Source: Microvirga sp. BSC39
GTDB taxonomy: Bacteria; Pseudomonadota; Alphaproteobacteria; Rhizobiales; Beijerinckiaceae
NCBI RefSeq assembly: GCF_000739015.1
Contig: NZ_JPUG01000070.1
Span: forward strand, 1-64,000
DNA: 64,000 nucleotides
Direction: 5' to 3'
The stretch's first letter is position 1; the number at the start of each line of letters is the position of its first letter. The notes under the pieces were generated by a model, which had not been told where the DNA came from, ran no database searches, and worked only from the letters and a program-made list of their open reading frames with translations. The position numbers and the translations under genes are program-made. Positions 7,052-15,392 of this stretch are shown here, piece by piece.

Positions 7052-7120
7052 TCTGGTGGCCTGTTGCTGAACCGGCGCTTTCTAATCCACAGCAGCCCGC
7101 GCAGCAAACCTCAAGGCTGT

Positions 7121-7471
7121 TCAGTATTTCAGGCGCAGCGCCCGACCCTCCTGCGTGCCGCCCGCGCAGGTGATGCGGGCCCTGGGGCAGGAGGAGACAT
7201 AGACCGGGGTCGGGCAATAGGTCTGCATGAAGCTCTCGTCGATGGCGCAGGTGACATGCACGCGATAAGCTCGCTGCGGAACGCCCGGCACGTCATGGAG
7301 CACCGAATACCCGAGCCCCTGGTCGGCGAGCCGCGCGATGGGGCGCGTCGTCAGGACCTGACTGGACCGGACGCCGACAACCGCCGTGACATCCGCCGCC
7401 AGAGCCGCCGGTCCCACCAGACCTGCGGCGAATGCCATTCCGACCAAAAGCTGCTTCATGCTGCGCCTCAT
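7121..7471 (-). CDS. Small secreted protein of unknown function
   Basis: 116 residues from the ATG at 7471, chosen because GGGGAGGCGAGG lies six bases upstream; a longer frame reaches 7510 without such a site. It has a Sec signal peptide (MRRSMKQLLVGMAFAAGLVGPAALA, cleavage after ALA). The mature part has four cysteines (VTCAI, TYCPTP, SSCPR, ITCAGG), suggesting two disulfides in the periplasm. No family was recognised. It lies 69 bases downstream of the rsmC start on the same strand, so it is upstream of the rRNA-modification genes and perhaps transcribed with them. Confidence 0.65.
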   Translation of the reverse strand: MRRSMKQLLVGMAFAAGLVGPAALAADVTAVVGVRSSQVLTTRPIARLADQGLGYSVLHDVPGVPQRAYRVHVTCAIDESFMQTYCPTPVYVSSCPRARITCAGGTQEGRALRLKY

Positions 7472-7666
7472 GCAATGCCTCGCCTCCCCTGCTCGCAGAG
7501 GGAGGATCATGCAGGATTAATGCAAAGCTCAGCTTCGGGATCCAGGCTGCACGAAGGATTAACCACGCCTGGAACGCCCCGGGGCTATCCGGCCTGCTTT
7601 AAGCAACCGGTAGGATTTTTGGCCCGATAAACACCGCCCGACAGGACGTGAACTGACCAGGATCCC

Positions 7667-7951
7667 ATGCACCACATCCATCTCGCTGAGGGTATGCGGC
7701 TTCGTTTTCCGGCACGCAGCGCCGATTTCGACCAGGGCGTCGAGATCGGGATCGTGGCGGCGCTGATGAGCCAGGATCTGACGGAATTCACCCGCAAGAT
7801 CTCGCGCGACAATTTGGGGCAAGTGCGCGCCCTGGTGGAGCAATTCGGCTACCGGCTTGTCGAGGGTTCCGAGGAGGGGGATTTCATCGAGATCAACTTC
7901 CTCAGCCGGACGGCGCGCCCGCGGCTTCGGGTCGTCCACTCGGGAGCTTGA
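7667..7951 (+). CDS. Conserved hypothetical protein
   Basis: 94 residues starting MHHIHLAEGMRLRFPARSADFDQGVEIGIVAALM. It is soluble, without signal peptide or membrane span. The centre (MSQDLTEFTRKISRDNLGQVRALVEQFGYRLVEG) looks helical and amphipathic, and the end (GDFIEINFLSRTARPRLRVVHS) looks like beta strands. I do not recognise a named family. It is transcribed towards the convergent EamA transporter gene and ends 23 bases from it. The codon pattern is like that of neighbouring genes, so it is probably real. Confidence 0.6.
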   Translation: MHHIHLAEGMRLRFPARSADFDQGVEIGIVAALMSQDLTEFTRKISRDNLGQVRALVEQFGYRLVEGSEEGDFIEINFLSRTARPRLRVVHSGA

Positions 7952-7974
7952 GGCTCTTTCAGGCTTTCCGGCCC

Positions 7975-8880
7975 TCAGGTCGGAAACTTCCTCTCCATCG
8001 CCCGCACGCGCTCACGGTAGGCCGTGTAGAGGCCGCTCAAGGCGATGATTCCGGCACCGGTGATCGTCCAGGCATCGGGAAGCGATCCGAACACCAGATA
8101 GCCCAGGCTGCCGGCCCAGATGAGCTGGACATAGGAAAACGGCGCGATCATCGAGGCATTGCCATGCCGGTAGGCGAGCACGATGAACCAGTGTCCGATG
8201 GCGAACAGCACACCCATGCTCAGGCCCAGGCCGATCTCCGTCGCATCCGGCATGACCCAGTTGAACGGCATGAGCGCGCTCAGCACCACGGTGCCGACAA
8301 GGGCTGAATAGGCGAGCGTCGTGAAGGCGTGGTCGCCGACGATCTTCCGGGTCACGACGGCGCCCACCGCCCAACTCGATGCGGCCATCATCGGCAGGAG
8401 CGCGGCGAACTGGAAGGCTCCCGTTCCGGGCCGGACGACGATCATGACCCCGATGAACCCGACCGCCGCGGCTGTCCAGCGCCGCCAGCCCACCGTCTCG
8501 CCGAGGACAAGAACCGACAGGGCCATGATCAGGATCGGCGAGACGAAGAAGATGGCGGTGGCGTCGGCCACGGGCAGATAGGGCAGGCTCTCTATGAACA
8601 GAAGCGACGAGCCCACCATGCCGAAGCCCCTGAGGACCTGAAGCTTCGGACGCCGGGAGCGCAGGAGCGCAGGCCCTCCCTTCAGGAGCACGATCGGAAC
8701 GATCACGAGCGCAAAGGTCACATAGCGCATCCAGGCCACTTCCGGCGGCGGCAGGGTGGCGGCCAGTTGCTTGGTGATCACATCCGCCACCGAGAACACG
8801 ACCGTGGAGGCGATCAGGAACAGGACACCCCGCAGCGGAGAGGGAGTCGCATGCGTCCGAGCGGCGGGAGCGGGAGTCAT
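7975..8880 (-). CDS. EamA/DMT-family transporter
   Basis: 301 residues from ATG 8880, with ten hydrophobic segments arranged as two EamA repeats (VFSVADVITKQL and AASSWAVGAVVTRKIV begin the halves). The family exports or imports small metabolites such as amino acids; the substrate cannot be predicted. A longer frame exists from GTG 8934. I prefer 8880 because the FNR-type box at 8950-8963, if used in class II position, would start transcription near 8915, inside the longer reading. It diverges from an MFS transporter gene. Confidence 0.88.
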   Translation of the reverse strand: MTPAPAARTHATPSPLRGVLFLIASTVVFSVADVITKQLAATLPPPEVAWMRYVTFALVIVPIVLLKGGPALLRSRRPKLQVLRGFGMVGSSLLFIESLPYLPVADATAIFFVSPILIMALSVLVLGETVGWRRWTAAAVGFIGVMIVVRPGTGAFQFAALLPMMAASSWAVGAVVTRKIVGDHAFTTLAYSALVGTVVLSALMPFNWVMPDATEIGLGLSMGVLFAIGHWFIVLAYRHGNASMIAPFSYVQLIWAGSLGYLVFGSLPDAWTITGAGIIALSGLYTAYRERVRAMERKFPT

Positions 8881-8949
8881 GAATGGCTCAAAAAATGAGG
8901 CTCGCGCGGGGGCCGCGACGAGCCTGGAGGTCACAAGTCTGGAGGGTAG

Positions 8950-8963
8950 TTGATCTATATCAA
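8950..8963. promoter_or_regulatory. Predicted FNR/FixK-type box
   Basis: TTGAT-CTAT-ATCAA is a perfect match to the FNR/FixK/FnrN consensus TTGAT-N4-ATCAA. It lies between two divergent transporter genes, 70 bases from the EamA start at 8880 and 176 from the MFS start at 9139. Oxygen-dependent control of one or both genes is the inference. Confidence 0.65.
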
Positions 8964-9138
8964 ATACGGTTTTCAGCGTGGGAGAACTGCAAACTCGGCA
9001 CCTCCTGCATGCTTTAGGCGAATGGATGCTGCACGATGGCGACCTACACTTGCATCAGGAACATGGAATGACGAAAGCTGAGGATCCCTGAACCTCCTCG
9101 ATTTTCTCTGGCCAGCACGGCAGGCGCGGAAAGACCTC

Positions 9139-10374
9139 ATGACGGATCACTTGCCGGAGAAGCCGAACCGCCTGGTGAGCGGAACACCGGCCTTTCGCCG
9201 CCTGAACCTGGCGCTGTTCGCCTCCGGCTTCTCCACCTTCGCCATCCTCTACTGCGTCCAGCCCCTGCTGCCGGAATTCTCGCGCGAGTTCCATGTGAGC
9301 GCCGCTGTAAGCAGCCTCTCCCTTTCGCTCTCCACCGGCCTTCTCGCCGTGTCCATGCTGATGGCCGGCTCCCTGTCGGAGGTGTTGGGGCGCAAGCCCA
9401 TCATGGTGGCCTCGCTCCTGCTCTCGGCTCTCCTCGCCATCCTGTCTGCCCTGGCGCCGAACTGGACCAGCCTGCTCATGACCCGCATGCTGATCGGGAT
9501 CACCTTGAGCGGACTGCCGGCTGTGGCCATGGCCTATGTGAGCGAGGAGGTCGATCCGAAATTCATCGGCCTTGCCATGGGATTGTTCATCGGCGGCAAT
9601 GCGGTGGGCGGCATGTCCGGGCGGATCATCGGCGGCGTGCTGACGGATCTGGGCTCCTGGCGACTCGCCATCGGGCTCATCGGCTGTATCGGCCTGGCAT
9701 CGGCTTTCGCTGCCTGGCGCAGCCTTCCGGCCTCGGCTCATTTTCAGCCGCGCCGGGCCCGCCCGGTGGACCTGCTCCGCTCCATGGGTGAGCACCTGCG
9801 GGATCCGGGCCTGCGCGCCCTGTTCGCCGAGGCGTTTCTGCTCATGGGCGGTTTCGTGACGCTCTACAACTATCTCGGCTACCGCCTGACTGAACCGCCC
9901 TATGCCTTAAGCCAGAGCGCCATCGGGGCCGTGTTCGCGGCCTATCTCATCGGCACCTGGAGTTCAGCCTGGATCGGGGGCTTGGCCGACCGGCTCGGCC
10001 GCAAGCGGGTGCTGTGGGTGATGATCGCGATCATGCTGGCGGGCCTCGCGCTGACCCTCTTCGACCATCTCCTGCTCATCATCGCCGGGATCGTCGCCGT
10101 GACGTTCGGCTTCTTCGGCGGCCATTCCATCGCCAGCAGTTGGGTCGGCAGCCGGGCCGCAAGCGCCAAGGCGCAGGCTTCGGCCCTTTACCTGTTCTGC
10201 TACTATCTCGGATCCAGCGCCATCGGCACCCTGGGCGGCCTGTTCTGGGCTCGTGGAGCATGGCCCGGCGTCGCAGGTCTCGTGGCGGTTCTGCTCGTCG
10301 GGGCTCTGACGATAGCCTTATGGCTGACGCGTCTTCCATCCAGCCGCGCCGAGGTGGGCCCGGCAGATTCTTAA
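9139..10374 (+). CDS. MFS transporter, YnfM/AraJ-like
   Basis: 411 residues with twelve predicted membrane spans. The beginning, ILYCVQPLLPEFSREF followed by SSLSLSLSTG, is typical of the YnfM branch of drug:H+ antiporters, and the loop GSLSEVLGRKPIM is MFS motif A; a second copy, ADRLGRKRV, opens the C-terminal half. It probably exports small compounds with proton exchange, with unknown specificity. It is transcribed divergently from the EamA gene, with a perfect FNR-type box in the shared region. The ATG at 9139 follows a GGAAAG ribosome site. Confidence 0.9.
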   Translation: MTDHLPEKPNRLVSGTPAFRRLNLALFASGFSTFAILYCVQPLLPEFSREFHVSAAVSSLSLSLSTGLLAVSMLMAGSLSEVLGRKPIMVASLLLSALLAILSALAPNWTSLLMTRMLIGITLSGLPAVAMAYVSEEVDPKFIGLAMGLFIGGNAVGGMSGRIIGGVLTDLGSWRLAIGLIGCIGLASAFAAWRSLPASAHFQPRRARPVDLLRSMGEHLRDPGLRALFAEAFLLMGGFVTLYNYLGYRLTEPPYALSQSAIGAVFAAYLIGTWSSAWIGGLADRLGRKRVLWVMIAIMLAGLALTLFDHLLLIIAGIVAVTFGFFGGHSIASSWVGSRAASAKAQASALYLFCYYLGSSAIGTLGGLFWARGAWPGVAGLVAVLLVGALTIALWLTRLPSSRAEVGPADS

Positions 10375-10581
10375 GCGCCTAATGACGGCTATATTTTATT
10401 GGATTTCAAGGGATTGATGAGGCTACATCTACAAACTGTTATAATATACAACATAGTAGAAATTCGCGACTCAACACCAGTCCAGGCTAGAGCAATCGCT
10501 GTTCAACCATGTTGAACGTCTTAATGTCGCCCCATTAGCCTCCATTTTGCACGCCCAACACAACGAACAAGGGAATGCATC

Positions 10582-10971
10582 GTGGATCAACGCAAGGTAA
10601 CGCTCACACTCGCAAGTTTGTTCATCGCCGGATCGGCTTTCCTCTCTGCGCCTGTCGCGCAGGCTGAACCCGCCGGCACCTCCGGCAAGGTCATTCAAAG
10701 CGGTCCCGCCTCCTGGTACGGACCGGGCTTTCACGGACGCAAGACAGCGAGCGGCGAAACCTTCAACACCAACGAGATGACCGCCGCCCACCGGACCCTG
10801 CCCTTCGGCACGAAGGTGAAGGTGGTGAACAAGAAGACCGGCAAGTCGGTGGTGGTGCGCATCAACGATCGCGGCCCTTACGCCCATGGCCGCGTCATCG
10901 ATCTCTCGAAGGCCTCCGCGCAGGCAATCGGGATCTCGGGCGTGGGATCCGTCACCCTCGCCCAGCTCTGA
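10582..10971 (+). CDS. rlpA: RlpA-family septal ring lytic transglycosylase / DPBB protein
   Basis: 129 residues from GTG 10582. A signal peptide (cleavage after AQA, about residue 28) leads to a double-psi beta-barrel domain with the family hallmarks SGPASWYGPGFHGRKTASGE, AHRTLPFGT and RINDRGPYAHGRVIDLS. The catalytic aspartate of RlpA lies in NDRGP. There is no SPOR domain, so the protein is the short form and would not be recruited to denuded septal glycan in the way E. coli RlpA is. It acts on peptidoglycan in the periplasm. The upstream 200 bases are AT-rich and non-coding. Confidence 0.9.
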   Translation: MDQRKVTLTLASLFIAGSAFLSAPVAQAEPAGTSGKVIQSGPASWYGPGFHGRKTASGETFNTNEMTAAHRTLPFGTKVKVVNKKTGKSVVVRINDRGPYAHGRVIDLSKASAQAIGISGVGSVTLAQL

Positions 10972-11122
10972 CCGGGCACGTTTCAGCCAAGCTCATTTTC
11001 ATCACCTAGTTATTGCGATCTGTCCTGGCCGGAGCCTCCGGCCAGGACATTCATGGAACCGGGATGCCTTTCACCCGCTTTTCCCCAGTCACCTTTTCTC
11101 GAGAAGAGGCCTTAGGAAACGC

Positions 11123-11989
11123 ATGCAGATCGGCTGGCCGCTCGCAACGAAATCCGCTCTCCTGACCCTGCTGATGGCCGTGGGTCCCATGGCCACCGCA
11201 CAGACGGCACGCCCCTGGGTCGATCCTCCTGGGGAGGGCGCAGCGGCGCCGTCTCAGGCCCCTGAACCCGTCAGTCCGGCTCCTCCCGCGGCCTCGCCGC
11301 CACAGGCCGCTTCGCCAGCGCCTGCGACACCGCCGGCACAGGCGGCTCAACCACAGACACCCATCTTCCGGCCCGAAACGCCTGCGACCCGGCAAGCGCA
11401 GCAGCCTGATGCTCCTGCAACCCGCCAGACGCTTCAGCCCGAGACGCCCGTGACCCGTCAGGCGGAGCAACCTCAGGCTCCCCCGCCCGCTGCCGCCCCG
11501 GCGCCTGTGACGACCGCTCGGCCCAAGCAGGATCCCGCTGACGACAGGCGGGAGGCGCGGGCCTCCACGGCCAAGCGATTCGCCATCGACTACCTCACGT
11601 CATGGTCCGCCCCCAACGATACCGCTCTCGAATCGACGGCAGCCTTCTATGCGCCGCGCGTGCTCTTTCACGGGCGCGAGGTGTCGATGAAGCGATTGTT
11701 CGACGAGAAGCGCCGCTTCGTGAAGCGCTGGCCGGAGCGGGACTACCGTCCGCGCGAAGATGGGGTTGGCACGACATGCAATCCGGCAGGCGAGATCTGC
11801 ACGGTTCACGCGGTGTTCGACTACACGGCGTCCCATCCCCGGCGCCGGCGGGTCTCGCAGGGCACGGGCGCCCTGCAGCTCGTCGTCCACTTCATCGGCG
11901 ACAGGCCCGTCATTGTTGCGGAACACAGCACGCTGCTCGGTCAGGAGCGCAAGCGAAATCTTGCCCTGGAGGGTGTCTCGAATGATTGA
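11123..11989 (+). CDS. Secreted proline-rich protein with NTF2-like C-terminal domain
   Basis: 288 residues from ATG 11123. The signal peptide ends ATA-QT. Residues 25-140 are a Pro/Ala/Gln-rich linker with imperfect repeats of the type ETPATRQAQQP. The C-terminal 145 residues (RFAIDYLTSWSAPND onward, FYAPRVLFHGREVS, ALQLVVHFIGDRPVI) have the strand-and-helix pattern of an NTF2-like fold, a common ligand-binding or scaffold domain. It is probably periplasmic or cell-wall associated. Its last eight bases overlap the start of the next gene, so the two proteins are translationally coupled and may act together. Confidence 0.65.
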   Translation: MQIGWPLATKSALLTLLMAVGPMATAQTARPWVDPPGEGAAAPSQAPEPVSPAPPAASPPQAASPAPATPPAQAAQPQTPIFRPETPATRQAQQPDAPATRQTLQPETPVTRQAEQPQAPPPAAAPAPVTTARPKQDPADDRREARASTAKRFAIDYLTSWSAPNDTALESTAAFYAPRVLFHGREVSMKRLFDEKRRFVKRWPERDYRPREDGVGTTCNPAGEICTVHAVFDYTASHPRRRRVSQGTGALQLVVHFIGDRPVIVAEHSTLLGQERKRNLALEGVSND

Positions 11990-13139
11990 CGATACGACGA
12001 CCCATGATCCATCCGCGGATCCGCGCCGCAACTGGACCCAGATGAGGGAGAGAATGCGCGAGACCATCCACGCGGAACTCGACAAGATCAACCCGACCGA
12101 TGATGCTCGCCGCGCCCTGGAACTCATTATCGAGTCCTCGCTGCGTCCTTCGGAGGTGGATGGAGCGTTGAAGCTCACCGTCATCGATCAGGACGGCAAG
12201 CCGCGCACGATCGAAAAGGACGGGCAGCAGAGAGAGTTCACCCTCCAAGATCTCCTGGAGGAGCTTCGGGGCAGGTATGGGGTGCTGTTCAGATCGGCAA
12301 AGCCCGATGCAGCTGCCTGTGTGCAACCGGAGCGCCCCGAAAAGCGTGAGCCGCCTCAGCGGGATTGGCTCAAGCTGGCCGACGATGCGGCGAAGCCCGA
12401 AACCGAGATCCCTCCGTCACCGGCAGAGCCTGCTCCGCTTCAAAATCCTGGCATTGGGAAGCCGCGCATTCACGACTGGTCCCGTAATCCATTGGCCAGC
12501 TTGAAGACCTCTCTGGCGCCAAAGCTCGGCGCGAAGAGTGAACCCAGAAACCAGGCTGTCCCCGTGGCAGCCGAGCATGAGCAGACCGTCTTCGGTGGGA
12601 TGCGGACGCGTTCCTGGGCACGGCCCAGCGTGGCATTGGGGGCCGTTGCGCTCCTGGCTCTTCTCGGTGTCGGCACCCTCCTGTTCCAGGGCGAGGAGCC
12701 GGCCGCTCCCGCTCGTCAGGCCAGCGCTGCGGAGCCTGCCATCGCCGGCAATGAAACGGCCAGCACTCTCCAGGATCCTGAACCGTCGACCACCGGGTCG
12801 ACGGCGTCCTCCGCGTCGCTGCGCGGCGTGCCGGACGTGATCGACACGGCCACCCTGTCCCTGAAGGGGGAAGTGGTGCGCCTGTATGGTGTCGAATGGG
12901 CTCCCGGCGGCGGCAAGCCGGAGGATCTGACCCGCTATCTCAATGGCCGCGAGGTGGCCTGCGCGCCGATGGGCTCGAACGATGTCTATCGCTGTCAGGT
13001 CGGCAATCAGGATCTGTCGCGGGTCGTGCTGTTCAATGGTGGCGGGCGGCCGACGAACGATGCGACGCCGGAGCTGAAGGCCGCAGCCGACAAGGCCCGC
13101 GAGGCCAAGATCGGCGTGTGGGGCAAGCAGCAGCCATGA
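11982..13139 (+). CDS. Membrane protein with degenerate SNase-like C-terminal domain
   Basis: 385 residues. The ATG at 11982 lies inside the end of the preceding gene. An N-terminal cytoplasmic region (about 1-215) is charged and proline-rich; one membrane span (SVALGAVALLALLGVGTLLF) follows; after a low-complexity linker the C-terminus, VIDTATLSLKGEVVRLYGVEW through KIGVWGKQQP, resembles the staphylococcal nuclease barrel. The usual catalytic set of that family is not obvious, since VRLYGVEWAPGGG lacks the standard acidic residue, so nuclease activity is doubtful. It converges on minE and shares a terminator. Function unknown; an envelope role is inferred from the partner gene. Confidence 0.62.
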   Translation: MIDDTTTHDPSADPRRNWTQMRERMRETIHAELDKINPTDDARRALELIIESSLRPSEVDGALKLTVIDQDGKPRTIEKDGQQREFTLQDLLEELRGRYGVLFRSAKPDAAACVQPERPEKREPPQRDWLKLADDAAKPETEIPPSPAEPAPLQNPGIGKPRIHDWSRNPLASLKTSLAPKLGAKSEPRNQAVPVAAEHEQTVFGGMRTRSWARPSVALGAVALLALLGVGTLLFQGEEPAAPARQASAAEPAIAGNETASTLQDPEPSTTGSTASSASLRGVPDVIDTATLSLKGEVVRLYGVEWAPGGGKPEDLTRYLNGREVACAPMGSNDVYRCQVGNQDLSRVVLFNGGGRPTNDATPELKAAADKAREAKIGVWGKQQP

Positions 13140-13170
13140 AAAAGCGGCCTCTGCATCGGCAGGGGCCGCT
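13139..13170 (-). terminator. Terminator for the min operon
   Basis: A strong hairpin (AGCGGCCTCTGC 13143-13154 with GCAGGGGCCGCT 13159-13170) is followed on the minus strand by TTTTT (plus-strand A run 13139-13143). It ends minE transcription and may work in both directions between the convergent genes. Confidence 0.8.
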
Positions 13171-13191
13171 CATCCTTCATTGCACTGCATC

Positions 13192-13455
13192 TCAGGCGCG
13201 TGCTGCGACCGGAGCAGGGATTTCGATCTCGATCTCGAGGGTCGAGATGTCAGAGTCGCGGTTCATCTTCACCTGAACGTTGTCCTGCTCCACCATCACG
13301 TGGCGACGGACGACGGCCAGGATCTCCTCACGCAGCTGGGCGACGAGATCGGGCTTACCCCCGACGATGCCGCGTTCGTGCGCCAGCAGGATCTGCAGGC
13401 GCTCGCGCGCCACGGGCGCGGAGGTGCGCCGGTTGAAGAAACTCAGGAGATTCAT
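13192..13455 (-). CDS. minE: MinE, division topological specificity factor
   Basis: 87 residues. The N-terminal [28 protein letters not shown] holds the membrane-targeting helix and the anti-MinCD region; [32 protein letters not shown] is the dimerisation domain. MinE stimulates MinD ATPase activity and drives MinCD oscillation between the poles so that FtsZ rings form at midcell. The start overlaps the minD stop by four bases. It is the last gene of minCDE. Confidence 0.97.
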   Translation of the reverse strand: MNLLSFFNRRTSAPVARERLQILLAHERGIVGGKPDLVAQLREEILAVVRRHVMVEQDNVQVKMNRDSDISTLEIEIEIPAPVAARA

Positions 13456-14267
13456 GCAGCCCTCCGTCCGAACAACTTGCCGAACAGGCCCTTCTTGTCC
13501 GTGGGGATCGTGAGTTCGACGGTTTCGCCCTTGAGCCGGCGCACGGCGTCGAAATAGGCCCGGCCCGGCGCGCTGGCAGGATTGTTGAGCGTCACCGGCG
13601 AGCCGACGTTCGACGCCCGCAGAACCTCTTCGCTCTCGGGAATGATGCCGATGAGCGGGATGGAGAGGATCTCCAACACATCGTCGACCTTGAGCATCTC
13701 GCCGCGCTCGGCGCGGACGGGGTCGTAGCGGGTGAGCAGCAGGTGCTTCTCGATGCGTCCGCCCTTCTCGGCCAGCTCCGTCTTGGAATCGAGGAGGCCG
13801 ATGATGCGGTCCGAATCGCGCACGGACGACACTTCCGGGTTCGTCACGACCACGGCCACATCCGCATGGCGCATGGCCATCGTGGCGCCGCGCTCGATGC
13901 CGGCAGGGCTGTCGCAGATGATCCAGTCGAACTTCTGGCGGAGCTCGTCGAGCACGCGGGCGACGCCCTCTTCCGTCAGCGCATCCTTGTCGCGGGTCTG
14001 CGAGGCGGGCAGCAGCGACAGGTTCTCAAGCCGCTTGTCGCGGATGAGCGCCTGGTTGAGCTTCGCGTCGCCCTGCACCACGTTGATGAGGTCGAACACC
14101 ACGCGGCGCTCGGCTCCCATCACGAGATCCAGATTGCGCAGGCCGACGTCGAAGTCGATGACGACGACCTTCTCGCCGCCATGCGCCAGAGCCGCGCCCA
14201 GAGCTGCCGAAGACGTTGTCTTGCCAACGCCACCCTTGCCGGAAGTTACGACCAAGACTTTGGCCAT
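13452..14267 (-). CDS. minD: MinD, septum site-determining ATPase
   Basis: 271 residues starting [19 protein letters not shown], with the deviant Walker A motif [10 protein letters not shown] longer reading to 14288 is possible, but the AGAGAGA site before 14267 and homology favour the shorter one. The C-terminus ([14 protein letters not shown]) is the amphipathic membrane-targeting helix. MinD binds ATP and the inner membrane, recruits MinC and is released by MinE. It lies between minC (17-base gap) and minE (4-base overlap). Confidence 0.98.
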   Translation of the reverse strand: MAKVLVVTSGKGGVGKTTSSAALGAALAHGGEKVVVIDFDVGLRNLDLVMGAERRVVFDLINVVQGDAKLNQALIRDKRLENLSLLPASQTRDKDALTEEGVARVLDELRQKFDWIICDSPAGIERGATMAMRHADVAVVVTNPEVSSVRDSDRIIGLLDSKTELAEKGGRIEKHLLLTRYDPVRAERGEMLKVDDVLEILSIPLIGIIPESEEVLRASNVGSPVTLNNPASAPGRAYFDAVRRLKGETVELTIPTDKKGLFGKLFGRRAA

Positions 14268-14284
14268 TGTCGTCTCTCTTTCTC

Positions 14285-15007
14285 TCAATCCATTGTTTTC
14301 AGGATGATGGAATCGCCATCCAGGTTCACTTGCACGGGCTGACCGAGGAACTTGCCGCCGAGATCGTCAGCGGTCTTGTAGAGGCCGTCGATCGCAATCA
14401 ATTCGGCTTCGAACTTGCGGCAGAAGATGCGGGCCTTGCCGTTGCCCGTGCATCCGGCAATGGCGCGGCCGCGCAAGGAGCCGTAGACATGGATCGAGCC
14501 GCCTGCGACGATCTCCGAGCCCGAGGCGACGGAGCCCAGAACCGTCACGTCGCCTTCGGGATGCAGGATCGATTGCCCCGAGCGCACCGAGCCCTCGATG
14601 AGAAGCGACTTCTCCGGCACGGGAGCATCGGCGAATGGCGAGCCTGCGGCGGCCATGGCCGCGTTGGCTGCATCCGGCACATCGATCTCGCCCGTGGGCT
14701 TGCCGCCGCTGATCTGCGGCGGCATGTCGGCATCGACGTTCTCGGGCGCGGCGCCCTCGAGCCCGACGATGCGGATGTTGCGCATCTTGAAGGCCGCCAG
14801 CAGAAATTTCAGCTCGGATTTCGACGGCTTCAGGGAGGATACGTCGGCAATGATGGGACGCCCGGTGAAAAACCCGGGGGAGCGCTCGGAGACGGCATCG
14901 AGATCCTCGAGCCAGTCCCTCAGCGGCACTTCCGGCGCGAGAACCAGGGCCATGAAGGACCTGCCGCGGAAGCGAAGAGACGGACGATTTCGAACGGCAA
15001 TGGTCAC
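14285..15007 (-). CDS. minC: MinC, septum formation inhibitor
   Basis: 240 residues from GTG 15007. An N-terminal FtsZ-inhibitory domain (about 1-100) with LRFRGRSFMALVLAP is followed by an Ala/Pro-rich linker. The C-terminal beta-helix domain (SVRSGQSILHPEGDVTVLGSV, AGGSIHVYGSLRGRAIAG) binds MinD. MinC prevents FtsZ polymerisation away from midcell. It is the first gene of the operon, and a CtrA-type site lies 47 bases upstream of its start. Confidence 0.97.
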   Translation of the reverse strand: MTIAVRNRPSLRFRGRSFMALVLAPEVPLRDWLEDLDAVSERSPGFFTGRPIIADVSSLKPSKSELKFLLAAFKMRNIRIVGLEGAAPENVDADMPPQISGGKPTGEIDVPDAANAAMAAAGSPFADAPVPEKSLLIEGSVRSGQSILHPEGDVTVLGSVASGSEIVAGGSIHVYGSLRGRAIAGCTGNGKARIFCRKFEAELIAIDGLYKTADDLGGKFLGQPVQVNLDGDSIILKTMD

Positions 15008-15392
15008 GGGGGTTCAGATTCCTTTAATGCCCTACGATTTCGACCGCTTATGGTTAACGGACGGTTAAAGGAGGCGCCGGGCGCTCATAAATTTCTTAAT
15101 GCCGCAGGCAATCAGCCGCGAAGCTCCCAATCCCAAACCTGGACAGCGCGATAAGAAATTCAGCTTTCACAAGGAATATAAAGATAAAACCTATCTCTTT
15201 TTGATTATTCTCTAGCACTTCATGAGTACTAATCCGGACGCCAAGCACGATTGACCATGGGTTACATGAGCATACGATGAGCGTTCTTTCGTTTCGTTTT
15301 TCATTCCACCAATCTTTATTCAATTCATAAGCCCGAAAAACGAGACGATCGAATCGACAAGCAGCCATAAGGCTCCTCCGGGGAGGACAAGA
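15008..15392. other. Intergenic region between minC and the TAXI gene
   Basis: 385 bases without a convincing gene. It holds the predicted CtrA site (15054-15068), the divergent promoters of minCDE and of the TAXI protein gene, and an AT-rich stretch at 15155-15220. No RNA gene was recognised. Confidence 0.6.
15054..15068 (-). promoter_or_regulatory. Predicted CtrA binding site upstream of minCDE
   Basis: TTAA (15054-15057), seven bases, TTAA (15065-15068). Read towards minC it is TTAACCGTCCGTTAAC, matching the CtrA consensus TTAA-N7-TTAAC including the trailing C. It lies 47 bases from the minC start codon, where it would overlap or adjoin the promoter. Confidence 0.7.

Noticed and set aside
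6128..7630. 500-codon plus-strand reading frame opposite the rsmC-like gene
   Set aside because: It is a shadow produced by high GC at third positions; its translation is low-complexity and matches no family, while the minus strand encodes a complete methyltransferase.
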